Origin: Brevibacterium permense
Lineage (GTDB): Bacteria; Actinomycetota; Actinomycetes; Actinomycetales; Brevibacteriaceae
DNA: 64,000 bases
NCBI RefSeq assembly: GCF_025506275.1
Contig: NZ_QYCP01000093.1
Span: 1-64,000 of the forward strand
Direction of reading: 5' to 3'
Every line of letters begins with the position of its first letter. Within the stretch, counting starts at the first letter, position 1. Of the stretch, positions 25,501 to 33,472 are shown in pieces. The translations under genes and the position numbers were made by a program. Below the pieces are notes generated by a model, which was not told the DNA's origin, did not search any database, and saw only the letters and a list, made by a program, of their open reading frames with translations.

Positions 25501-26559
25501 ATGACATCTGCCCCGCCCTACGCGCTGGCGCGGTTTCGCCAGCCCGATGGCCGCATCGATCCCGCCTACGTCAGTGGTGAGGTCCTCGGCAACGCACCCG
25601 CGAGCCTGGGCCTCGTCGTCGGTGATCACATCAGGCCGCTGACCGCCGAGGAGCTGGGAGCGCCGAGTCTCAACGACTTCCTCGCCGCACCCGATTGGCA
25701 GCGGCTGGAGCACCTCGCCGAGGCGGTCCCGCCGGACCCGAGCTCCGCCGCGGCTACCGGCAGCTGGCGACCGCTCGACTCCGTCGTCCTCACCGCCCCG
25801 GTGGAGCCTCGACAGGTCCTGCAGACCGGGGCGAACTATCGCGAACATGTCATCGAGCTGGTGGCCTCGGGCCTGACGAACAATGCGGGCTTCTCGCCGG
25901 AGAACGCGAAGGAGAGGGCCGCGGAGATGATGGATGATCGGGCGGCCAATGGGGAACCCTATATCTTCATCGGACTCCCGGCGTGCGTGGCCGGACCCGA
26001 GGACTCCCTCGTCCTGCCGGACACCTCGGACACCCACGATTGGGAGTTGGAGCTGGCCGCGGTGATCGGCAGACCCGCGTACCGGGTCAGCCGGGAAGAA
26101 GCGCTCGACCATGTCGCGGGCTTCACGATCTGCAACGACGTCTCGACGCGCGAATTCACCTTCCGCAAGGACATGAAGGACATCGGTTCCGACTGGTTCA
26201 GGTCCAAGAATTCGCCGGGCTTCCTGCCCACCGGGCCCTTCCTCGTTCCTGCCCCTTTCATCGACCCGACGCGGGCCCATCTCCGGTTGGCCCTCAACGG
26301 CGAGGTCAAGCAGGACGCGAGCACCGCCGATCTCATGTTCGACCTCGCCGCGCTGCTGTCAGCGGCCAGCCAGACGGCACGGCTGCTGCCCGGCGACCTG
26401 CTGCTGACCGGAAGTCCCGCGGGCAACGGCCAGTACTGGAAGCGCTTCCTCGAGGACGGCGACGTTCTCGAAGGCACCATATCTGGGTTGGGCACCCAAG
26501 TGATCCGATGCACGAGCGAAGAGCCGACCACGAGAAGCTCGGGAGGAGCGAACCGATGA
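25501..26559 (+). CDS. Fumarylacetoacetate hydrolase family protein (first copy)
   Basis: A 352-residue FAH-fold enzyme. The metal-binding core is recognisable: a Glu-x-Glu in HDWELELAAVIG, then ICNDVSTREFTFRKDMKDIG and the LLTGSPAGNG loop. Family members act on ring-cleavage products as hydrolases, decarboxylases or hydratases, or isomerise them. A RBS (AGAGAGGGA) precedes ATG 25501. It overlaps the next gene by ATGA. With a second FAH paralog in the same operon, the two probably act on successive intermediates after ring cleavage. The exact reaction is not determined. Confidence 0.85.
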   Translation: MTSAPPYALARFRQPDGRIDPAYVSGEVLGNAPASLGLVVGDHIRPLTAEELGAPSLNDFLAAPDWQRLEHLAEAVPPDPSSAAATGSWRPLDSVVLTAPVEPRQVLQTGANYREHVIELVASGLTNNAGFSPENAKERAAEMMDDRAANGEPYIFIGLPACVAGPEDSLVLPDTSDTHDWELELAAVIGRPAYRVSREEALDHVAGFTICNDVSTREFTFRKDMKDIGSDWFRSKNSPGFLPTGPFLVPAPFIDPTRAHLRLALNGEVKQDASTADLMFDLAALLSAASQTARLLPGDLLLTGSPAGNGQYWKRFLEDGDVLEGTISGLGTQVIRCTSEEPTTRSSGGANR

Positions 26560-27587
26560 GCGCTGAAGACAAGCCGACTGAGACGAAGTCGACGGAGACG
26601 AAGCCGAACGAGGATCCGGCAATGATCGACCGAGAGAACCCGGAAGGCGAAATCGCCTCCCGCGCACAGGCCTATCGCAACTGGGGACGCTGGGGCGAGG
26701 ACGATGTGTTGGGAACTCTCAACTTCATCGACGACGACAAACGCCGTGAAGCCGCACGGCTCGTGCGCTCGGGAAAGACTATCTCCCTATCACTTCCCTT
26801 CGACATGGACGGACCCCAGAAGGGCTGGCGGAGACGCACCAACCCGGTCCACACCATGCTCGACACCGGCACGGACGCACAGATGGGCCGGCAGGGGTTT
26901 CCCCACGGACTCGGCGGGGCTGACGACGTCATCGCCATGCCGCTGCAGTGTTCGACCCAATGGGACGGACTCGGGCACATCTTCGACCATGGCAGGGCGT
27001 GGAACGGCAGACGCGCCGGTGACGTCGTCACCAGCGACGGCGACCTCGTCACCGGCATCGAACACACGGCCGCATCCTTCGTCTCACGCGGAGTCCTGCT
27101 CGACGTGGGTCGGCACCTCGAACCCGAGACCGGCCGGCTTCCTGACGCCTTCGCCATCACGCCGGACGACCTGGACGACACCGCTCGGGCTCAAGGCGTC
27201 GACATCACCCGCGGAGACATCGTCGTCATCCGCACCGGTCAGCTCGCCCGAGCCAAGGCCGACGGTTGGGGCGACTACGCGGGAGGCCCTGCTCCCGGAC
27301 TGTCACTGACCTGCGCCGGATGGATCCACCGCACCGAGGTGGCCGCAGTCGCCACCGACACGTGGGGTTTCGAGGTCAGACCCAATGAGTTCGACGTGCC
27401 CGCGTTCCAGCCTCTCCACCAGGTCTCGATCCCGAACATCGGTCTGACGATCGGGGAGATGTGGGATGCCGACGAACTGGCGGAGCTGTGCTCCACAGAG
27501 TCCCGCTGGGAGTTCATGCTCGTGGCACCGTCTCTGCCCATCACCGGTGCCGTGGGCACTCCGGTCAATCCGCTGGCGATCCTCTGA
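26556..27587 (+). CDS. Cyclase-family metalloenzyme
   Basis: A 343-residue protein of the cyclase family (Pfam PF04199 type), which includes kynurenine formamidase and isatin hydrolase. The zinc-site region appears as QCSTQWDGLGHIFDHG, with supporting motifs VLLDVGRHL and ITRGDIVVIRTGQ. The N-terminal 30 residues are a Lys/Thr/Glu-rich linker. ATG 26556 overlaps the upstream stop and is preceded by GGAGGAG; a longer open frame starting inside the preceding gene is a shadow. It probably hydrolyses an amide, lactone or related ring product in this pathway. Confidence 0.83.
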   Translation: MSAEDKPTETKSTETKPNEDPAMIDRENPEGEIASRAQAYRNWGRWGEDDVLGTLNFIDDDKRREAARLVRSGKTISLSLPFDMDGPQKGWRRRTNPVHTMLDTGTDAQMGRQGFPHGLGGADDVIAMPLQCSTQWDGLGHIFDHGRAWNGRRAGDVVTSDGDLVTGIEHTAASFVSRGVLLDVGRHLEPETGRLPDAFAITPDDLDDTARAQGVDITRGDIVVIRTGQLARAKADGWGDYAGGPAPGLSLTCAGWIHRTEVAAVATDTWGFEVRPNEFDVPAFQPLHQVSIPNIGLTIGEMWDADELAELCSTESRWEFMLVAPSLPITGAVGTPVNPLAIL

Positions 27588-27634
27588 GGCCGGTCACAAT
27601 GAACATCACTCTCGAAGACCAAGGAGGTTCAACC

Positions 27635-28816
27635 ATGTTTCGAACCGTTGATCACGTGGCCGTGGTCGGGGCCGGAGTCGCCGGACTGGCGGCCGCGATC
27701 AGGCTCGCCGACGCAGGAGTTCGCGTCGACCTGTACGAGGCCCGGCCGGGGCTCAACCTCTCGGGATCGGGCATCACTCTGCAGGGAAATGCGCTGCGGA
27801 TCTTCGATCGCCTCGGCATCTGGGAGGACCTTCGTGCTCATGGTTACCCGTTCGAGGGGCTGAAGCTGAGAGCCCCCGGTCCGGATGCCGCCATGGTCGC
27901 CGATCTGCCAGATGTGAAGACCGGAGGACCAGACTATCCCGCCTGTATGGGCATGTACCGTCCGGATCTGGCCCGAGTGATGCTCGCGCGCGCCGAAGCC
28001 GTCGGAGTCGACCTCCATTTCGGCAGCGAGGTCAGCGGCCTGGAACAGACAGGCGAGACCGTCCAGTTGCAGGTCGGCAAGGCCGGCGCCGTTGCCGACA
28101 CAGGGGACGTGGCCGGACCCTTCGACCTGGTCATCGGCGCAGATGGGCTCCACTCCGCCGTCCGCTCGCTCATAGGCATCGACGTCGAGCCTGTGCGCAA
28201 CGGGATGGGGATCTGGCGGGTCTCCGTGGCCCGTCCCCCGGAAGTCAGCAGCAGTGAGCTGTACTACGGCGGTCCGGTCTACATCGCGGGATACACGCCG
28301 ACCAGTGAGAGCACGATCTACGCGTTTCTCGTCGAAAAGGCACAGGAGCGGGACGAACTGACCAACGACGAACGTGTCGAGGTCATGATCGCCGAGTCTG
28401 CAGCCTACGGTGGTCCGTGGAACCATATCCGCCGGTCGCTGGAGACCGGAGACGTCGAAGTCAACTACACGCGGTTCACCTCTCATCTCGTTCCTTCGGC
28501 GTGGAACCGCGGATCGACGGTGATCATCGGCGACGCAGCGCACACCTGCCCTCCGACGATCGCTCAGGGAGCTGCACAATCGCTCGAGGATGCCTCAGTC
28601 CTCACGGAACTGCTGCTGGGCAACGCCACGGACGATGCTCCTGCCGGGATCGACGACGGGCTCTGGGCCGAGTTCCACGCTCGGCGCCTACCTCGAGCGC
28701 AGGCCGTCGTTGATGCTTCAGCCCAACTGGCGCAGTGGCAGTTGGACGGTGACACCGAAGCCGACTCCGGCAGGCTCATCTTCGACGTGGCCCGAACGAT
28801 GGCGGAACCCGCATGA
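27635..28816 (+). CDS. FAD-dependent aromatic monooxygenase (salicylate/PHBH-type)
   Basis: A 393-residue group A flavoprotein hydroxylase. It has the FAD motif VAVVGAGVAGLAAAIRLADAG (start about residue 8), the DG motif LVIGADGLHSAVRS and the GD motif IIGDAAHTCPPTIAQGA. Such enzymes hydroxylate, or decarboxylatively hydroxylate, an aromatic ring with NAD(P)H and O2. A strong AAGGAGG precedes ATG 27635; the open frame further upstream lies in the previous gene. It overlaps the amidohydrolase gene by ATGA. It is expected to make the catechol cleaved by the first enzyme of the operon. Confidence 0.9.
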   Translation: MFRTVDHVAVVGAGVAGLAAAIRLADAGVRVDLYEARPGLNLSGSGITLQGNALRIFDRLGIWEDLRAHGYPFEGLKLRAPGPDAAMVADLPDVKTGGPDYPACMGMYRPDLARVMLARAEAVGVDLHFGSEVSGLEQTGETVQLQVGKAGAVADTGDVAGPFDLVIGADGLHSAVRSLIGIDVEPVRNGMGIWRVSVARPPEVSSSELYYGGPVYIAGYTPTSESTIYAFLVEKAQERDELTNDERVEVMIAESAAYGGPWNHIRRSLETGDVEVNYTRFTSHLVPSAWNRGSTVIIGDAAHTCPPTIAQGAAQSLEDASVLTELLLGNATDDAPAGIDDGLWAEFHARRLPRAQAVVDASAQLAQWQLDGDTEADSGRLIFDVARTMAEPA

Positions 28817-29928
28817 TCGACGCAGACAACACCGCCGCGACACGGGATGCCTCGGTGACAACCGGCGCACCCGTTCCGATCACAGACGTCCACGCCCACC
28901 TCCTGCTTCCGGAACTGCTCGAGTCCGTGAGACAACGAGCACCCGAACAGATGGACAGCGCCGACGAACTGGAATTCATCCGCAACGGAGCGGCCTCGAT
29001 GCAGGCGTCGGGTGAGATGATCCGCGACCGCTTCCCGAGGCTCACCCGCCTCGATGTCCGACTGTCCGATATGGACGAGCAGGGCGTCGACGTGCAGTGG
29101 GTGAGCCCCTCACCCAGCCACTACTACCCCTGGGCCGATGAGGATCTGGCCGTGTGGATCGCCCGAGAAGCCAACCTGCTCGTCGCAGAGCACATCGGCG
29201 GTGCCCCCGACCGTCTTCTCGGACTCGGATTGGTTCCGCTGCAGCACCCGAGCAGAATCGTCGAATGTGCAGAAGACGCGATCCTCGGGCGGGGCCTGAT
29301 CGGGATCGAGATCTCCTCGTTCGCCGGGGACGTGGAGCTCTCCGACGATCGTCTCGAACCGTTCTGGGCCCGGATGGAAGAGCTCGGCGCCATCGTCTTC
29401 ATCCACCCGTTCGGCTGCAGCCTCGACGAGCGACTCGACCGCTTCTACCTGACGAACACCGTTGGCCAACCCGTGGAGAACGCGGTGGCGCTGTCACACC
29501 TGATCTTCGCCGGTGTGCTCGACCGCCATCCTCGGCTGAAGATCGTTGCAGCGCACGGAGGCGGGTATCTGCCCACCTCGATCGGCCGTTCCGACCGTGC
29601 CTGGAAGGTCCGTCCGGAAGCACGCGGCTGCGAACGGGCACCTTCGTCTTATCTCGGGCAGATCTGGTACGACACCGTCGTCCACGACGCCTCGGATCTG
29701 CGCCACCTCATCGAGGCCGTCGGAGCTGATCGCATCGTGCTCGGCAGCGACTACCCCTTCGACATGGGACTCGACGAACCGGTCGAGGATGTGTGCGGCT
29801 GGTTGGCCTCGCAGGGAATGGACGAGGACGTCGTGCGCGCCATCACCGGAACGACCGCCTCGGCGCTGGTCGACACAACCGCCTCGGTGTCAGGAAGTGG
29901 CTCATTGATGAAAGGAGACAGCCGATGA
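28813..29928 (+). CDS. ACMSD-type amidohydrolase (probable decarboxylase)
   Basis: A 371-residue amidohydrolase-superfamily protein. The metal-binding HxH appears as DVHAHLL (His27, His29), with IFIHPFG-like VFIHPFGCS, AHGGGYLPTSIGRS and LGSDYPFDMG carrying later ligands. The aminocarboxymuconate-semialdehyde decarboxylase subgroup has this pattern and removes carboxylate groups from ring-cleavage products or aromatic acids. It overlaps both neighbours by ATGA, so it is firmly in the operon. The likely reaction is decarboxylation of a carboxylated intermediate; the substrate is inferred. Confidence 0.85.
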   Translation: MIDADNTAATRDASVTTGAPVPITDVHAHLLLPELLESVRQRAPEQMDSADELEFIRNGAASMQASGEMIRDRFPRLTRLDVRLSDMDEQGVDVQWVSPSPSHYYPWADEDLAVWIAREANLLVAEHIGGAPDRLLGLGLVPLQHPSRIVECAEDAILGRGLIGIEISSFAGDVELSDDRLEPFWARMEELGAIVFIHPFGCSLDERLDRFYLTNTVGQPVENAVALSHLIFAGVLDRHPRLKIVAAHGGGYLPTSIGRSDRAWKVRPEARGCERAPSSYLGQIWYDTVVHDASDLRHLIEAVGADRIVLGSDYPFDMGLDEPVEDVCGWLASQGMDEDVVRAITGTTASALVDTTASVSGSGSLMKGDSR

Positions 29929-30941
29929 GGATCGCACGCTGGAACCGTCACGGTTCGACCGAGGTGCACGAAGGGTTTGTCATCGACGATCGGCTCCATC
30001 CGTTCCCCGACGGTCGAACGGTGGCGCAGGTGTTGACGGAGGGACTGCCGTCGGCGCACGAACTGTACGCCCGGGTGCAGAAGTCCAACGAGTCAGGCAG
30101 CGTGACCCGAGCCGACGCGCTCTCGGTCGTCACGCTTCTTCCGCCTGTCGTACCGGCATCGATTCGGGACTTCGTCGCCTTCGAAGAGCATGTCGAGGGG
30201 GTCAGCGGTTCGGTGGACGGCAAGAGTGAAGTGGTTCCGGAATGGTACGAGGCCCCCACCTTCTACTTCACCAACCCGCACACGGTGCGGGCCACAGGCG
30301 AGGCCGTGCCGATCCCGGACACACACCGGATGGACATGGAAGCCGAGCTGGCCGCGGTGATCGGGGGAGTGCCGGACTCCAGCGGAGAGAATCTGAACGC
30401 TGAGGCCGCGGCACAGCACATCTTCGGGTACACGGTGATGAATGACTGGTCGGCCCGCGACCTGCAGTCACGGGAGATGAAGGTGCGGCTCGGCCCGTGC
30501 AAGGGCAAAGACTTCGGGCTGACTCTCGGGCCGTGGATCGTCACCGCCGACGAGCTGACCGGCTTCGAAGACGACGAGGGATTCCTCGAACTGCGCGGAA
30601 AGGCTCGCATCAACGGCACCCTGGTCGGCGAGGACCTGATGTCGAATATGGGGTGGCCGATGCCTGAACTCGTCGCCTACGCATCACGGAACTCCCGCAT
30701 CGTCCCCGGCGATGTCCTCGGCTCGGGCACATTCGGCAACGGCGGCTGCCTCGGCGAGCTGTGGGGTCTGGGGCGTGAGGTCCCCGCGCTCGAGCCCGGG
30801 GACGAAGTGCGCATCTCATTCGAAGGGATCGGCGAGATCGTCAATGTCGTCGGAGACCGTGTGCCGGCCCCGGAACTCCCGCGAGCTCGACCGCGGCCCC
30901 GCAGCCGCCAGCGCCGAGCCGGGAAGAGCGACGAACGGTGA
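29925..30941 (+). CDS. Fumarylacetoacetate hydrolase family protein (second copy)
   Basis: A 338-residue FAH-fold protein, longer at the N terminus than the hydratase-decarboxylase type. The core motifs are RMDMEAELAAVIG, NDWSARDLQSREM and GDVLGSGTFGNGGCLGE; the latter is characteristic of genuine fumarylacetoacetase-like members. ATG 29925 follows AAAGGAGA and overlaps the amidohydrolase stop. The C terminus is a basic Arg/Pro-rich tail (PRARPRPRSRQRRAG) that runs into the remnant region, so the natural end may have been altered by rearrangement. It is the last gene of the operon. Confidence 0.85.
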   Translation: MRIARWNRHGSTEVHEGFVIDDRLHPFPDGRTVAQVLTEGLPSAHELYARVQKSNESGSVTRADALSVVTLLPPVVPASIRDFVAFEEHVEGVSGSVDGKSEVVPEWYEAPTFYFTNPHTVRATGEAVPIPDTHRMDMEAELAAVIGGVPDSSGENLNAEAAAQHIFGYTVMNDWSARDLQSREMKVRLGPCKGKDFGLTLGPWIVTADELTGFEDDEGFLELRGKARINGTLVGEDLMSNMGWPMPELVAYASRNSRIVPGDVLGSGTFGNGGCLGELWGLGREVPALEPGDEVRISFEGIGEIVNVVGDRVPAPELPRARPRPRSRQRRAGKSDER

Positions 30942-31006
30942 CCGCTCGGCCCATTTCCGAGGATCCCGATGGATCGGTGGTTCGTCGGGGGAAGACACCG
31001 CCGGGG

Positions 31007-31256
31007 CGGTTCGGCATTCCCACCGAGGTGGCCGGTGCCGTGGTCTTCCTGGCTCCCGCATTGGGCGGACGATCATCGGGTCACAGTTGCGACCGGTGAC
31101 CTCACGGATCCGCCCGTCCTCGACGAAGTCCTGCACACGGAACCGGATGTGGTCTTCAACCTCGCGGGGATCCTCGGAAGCGCCGCCGAGGCTTCCGCGC
31201 AGCAGCTCACAGGGGGCTGTTGCCAGCCGCAGAGCCATGTGAGAATGACCGTGTAG
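31007..31256 (+). pseudogene. Fused remnants of two SDR-type genes
   Basis: No intact gene. In one frame 31007-31085 reads RFGIPTEVAGAVVFLAPALG, the C-terminal piece of a classical short-chain dehydrogenase. In another frame about 31060-31200 reads VTGDLTDPPVLDEVLH and PDVVFNLAGI, the N-terminal half of an extended SDR such as a DenD-type epimerase or dehydrogenase, which then breaks off. The pieces overlap in different frames. They look like debris from a deletion joining two genes. Confidence 0.6.
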
Positions 31257-31352
31257 TCGTTGACGAGCCAGCTGACCAAGGCCCGCATGAACCGGGAACG
31301 GCTCGCGTCAACGACTGCAGCGCCAAGTACCGTCTGCGAAGGGGAAATGGTC

Positions 31353-32195
31353 ATGAACAACAGAGACAAGCGTGACGAGTCACCCGCCGAGGAAAAGGCC
31401 CGTGACGTCGCAGCAAAACTGGACGAGACCGCAGAGCCGCTGGCCGGGACTTCGGACATGGAATCTCACGCCGAAGTCGGTTACACCGAGCAGAACGTTG
31501 AGGCGCGTGCTCAAAAGGCCGCGGAGGAAGAAGGTGTGACACTGCATCGCAATCCCGACGGCTCGCATTCGGCGATCGACGAATCGAAAGCCGCCGAGGA
31601 TACCCCGAACTCCGAATCTGAGGACTCCGAGGCCCCCGTCCGCACCGCCGCCACCGACGACACGGAAGCCGGCCAGGTATCCGCTGCGGGAGATGGGCAG
31701 AAGCCCGCAGGAGAAGCTGCGACGGACAAGCTCGATCAGGCCGATGTCGTCAAGATCCTGCGTGGCAGCGAATCCGTGATGTTCGCAACTGCGTTGGCCG
31801 GTGGCAAGATCCTCGCCCACCCGATGGCACCTCAGGAGGTCACCGAGGATGCCGACGTCTGGTTCTTCCTCGCCCTCGACGGCGACCAAGCGAAGGCGCT
31901 GCAGACGAACCCCGAGGTCAATATCAGCATCGCTGAGGCAGGCAACTGGCTGTCGGTGGCCGGACGCGTGAAGTTCGTCGACGACAAGGCCAAGATCGAT
32001 GACCTTTGGTCGGATTCCGCCAAGGCGTGGTTCGACGACCGCCGCGACCCGAACCTCGGACTCATCAAGGTCATCACCCATTCCGCCCAGCACTGGGGGC
32101 TGCCGGGCGGAAAGGCTGGCGCACTGCTGCGCATGGTCAAATCCAAGATCACCGGAGATCGTCCCGGCGGCGGCACTCAGACTACGGAACTCTGA
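31353..32195 (+). CDS. PPOX-like (pyridoxamine phosphate oxidase fold) protein with acidic N-terminal tail
   Basis: A 280-residue protein. Residues 1-145 are a low-complexity acidic tail, rich in Glu, Asp, Ala and Ser. The last 135 residues form a split-barrel flavin-binding domain of the general-stress-protein-26 type (VVKILRGSESVMFATALAGG, VWFFLALDGDQAKALQTNPEVNISI, WLSVAGRVKFVDD, RDPNLGLIKVITHSAQHW). Such proteins bind FMN or F420 and reduce or sequester small molecules; many respond to stress. ATG 31353 sits nine bases from AAGGGG. It is flanked on both sides by gene remnants. A strong hairpin follows. Confidence 0.83.
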   Translation: MNNRDKRDESPAEEKARDVAAKLDETAEPLAGTSDMESHAEVGYTEQNVEARAQKAAEEEGVTLHRNPDGSHSAIDESKAAEDTPNSESEDSEAPVRTAATDDTEAGQVSAAGDGQKPAGEAATDKLDQADVVKILRGSESVMFATALAGGKILAHPMAPQEVTEDADVWFFLALDGDQAKALQTNPEVNISIAEAGNWLSVAGRVKFVDDKAKIDDLWSDSAKAWFDDRRDPNLGLIKVITHSAQHWGLPGGKAGALLRMVKSKITGDRPGGGTQTTEL

Positions 32196-32300
32196 GCCGG
32201 TGAGGCGTTCGCACGTCGCTTGAGCGCTCTGAGGGAGTGCGCCGAGTACCCGAGACACCTGCCGTGGCAGTGTCTGCAGAGGACTACGTAACTGTGGAAA

Positions 32301-32340
32301 GGGCCCGCCGAAGAGACCCGCCTCTCTTCTGGGCGGGCCC
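32301..32340. terminator. Very stable hairpin downstream of PPOX-like gene
   Basis: GGGCCCGCC (32301-32309) pairs perfectly with GGCGGGCCC (32332-32340), continuing inward with GAAGAG/CTCTTC. It lies about 105 nt after the PPOX-like stop. There is no T tract, but the stability makes it a credible terminator. Confidence 0.6.
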
Positions 32341-32398
32341 GACGCGCGTCGCGCGGTGTCGCCCGGCATCTTCTTTTGCCGAAGGGACCCCGACACCG

Positions 32399-32675
32399 TT
32401 CCGGGCCTGCCTCGACACTATCGAAGACAAAACCGGACTCACTCTGCGCCAGTTCATCGGCCTCGTCAAGGAGGAGAGCTTCGACGACGGCCCTGTCAAA
32501 GCTGGGGCCATCCTTGACTGGGTCAAGACCGATCACGGACTGGGCTGCGGGTATGGGAGGGAGCTCGTCTACACTATCAAAAAGGGCCTGCAGATCGATG
32601 CCAAAATACGTCGGCTCCGGCGGCACGCACTCCGACATGCTCTGGCGCGACGGAAAGGCGAGTAAACCGGCATGA
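32399..32675 (+). pseudogene. DUF4287-like gene, frameshifted
   Basis: The frame from 32399 reads FRACLDTIEDKTGLTLRQFI, then DDGPVKAGAILDWVKTDHGLG and ELVYTIKKGLQIDAK, matching the small DUF4287-type proteins. The expected ending VGSSGTH.D...W.DGKA.KP is present only in the next frame (YVGSGGTHSDMLWRDGKASKPA, to the TGA at 32673-32675). Removing one A from the AAAA run near 32602 joins the two. No start codon is found at the expected position upstream, so the gene looks dead; a sequencing error would explain the frameshift but not the missing start. Confidence 0.7.
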
Positions 32676-32730
32676 TCCGCCTTAACGGGAATAGCCCAAA
32701 GTCGTGTACAACGAGTCGGATTCGTTGTAC

Positions 32731-33402
32731 TCAGAAATATTCCGGAAGGTCAGAGAGGTCGGGAATTTCGACATAGGGCTGATAGAAGTTGCTTCCGGGC
32801 CTGTTGTACCTATTGACCCAAATTCGACGGACGCCGTATTTCTTGGCCGGCATGATGTCGTATTCCCATCCTTGAGCGACGTGGGTGATGAGTGCAGGAT
32901 CTCGATCAATGGTCCGGAAGAGATGGTCGAAGGCACCGTCTCGGGGCTTGTACCAACCAGCGTCCTCCGCGGTGATGACGAAGTCGAACTCCACACCGAT
33001 CGTCGCGACGTGATGGGGAATGAAGTCTCGGTCCGAATTGGAGATGATTGCCAGCTCGACTCCTTTCTCTTTGAGCGCGCGTAAGGCCGCGGGCACCTCG
33101 GGAAAGACGGGAAAGTTCTTCGCGTCCTCCACCAATTGGTCACCGTAGGCGGTGTCATACGGCGCTCCGTGCTGAAGCATCGTCGTCTCCAGTGTCTTCC
33201 GTATAAGATCCTGATACCGGGTATAAGGACCCTGCGCGACAGCGTAGAAACGTGCGACACGTAAGTTGTCGAGGAATTCTTCGTGGTCGACTCCAACTTT
33301 GTCCAGACTATGTTGAACGATCGGCAGCGCCGCTCGGTTCAGGTCGAAGTCGACCAACGTGCGATAGCAGTCGAAGGTGGCGATCGGCGTCTGAATGGTC
33401 AA
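32731..33402 (-). CDS. HAD-superfamily hydrolase, haloacid dehalogenase type II-like
   Basis: A 223-residue HAD enzyme. Motif I is TFDCYRTLVD with nucleophile Asp11, motif II is IISNSD, motif III/IV spans WYKPRDGAFDHLF and HVAQGWEYDI. The overall layout is that of L-2-haloacid dehalogenases, although the usual Gly after the nucleophile loop (FGTL) is replaced by Arg in CYRTL. It is the left-most gene of the AT-richer block and its stop lies near a short hairpin-poor gap. Dehalogenation is a family-based suggestion; a phosphatase role is possible. Confidence 0.83.
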   Translation of the reverse strand: MTIQTPIATFDCYRTLVDFDLNRAALPIVQHSLDKVGVDHEEFLDNLRVARFYAVAQGPYTRYQDLIRKTLETTMLQHGAPYDTAYGDQLVEDAKNFPVFPEVPAALRALKEKGVELAIISNSDRDFIPHHVATIGVEFDFVITAEDAGWYKPRDGAFDHLFRTIDRDPALITHVAQGWEYDIMPAKKYGVRRIWVNRYNRPGSNFYQPYVEIPDLSDLPEYF

Positions 33403-33472
33403 GAGATGCTCCTATTTTCGGTTGTAGTTGAGCGGAGTGCTGATCTTCGTTTGATTCGAGCTAGGCATCTAG

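Noticed and set aside
25983..26555. Extension of the cyclase gene into the FAH gene
   Set aside because: Overlaps a well-supported gene in another frame and is Arg-rich; ATG 26556 with GGAGGAG is the natural start.
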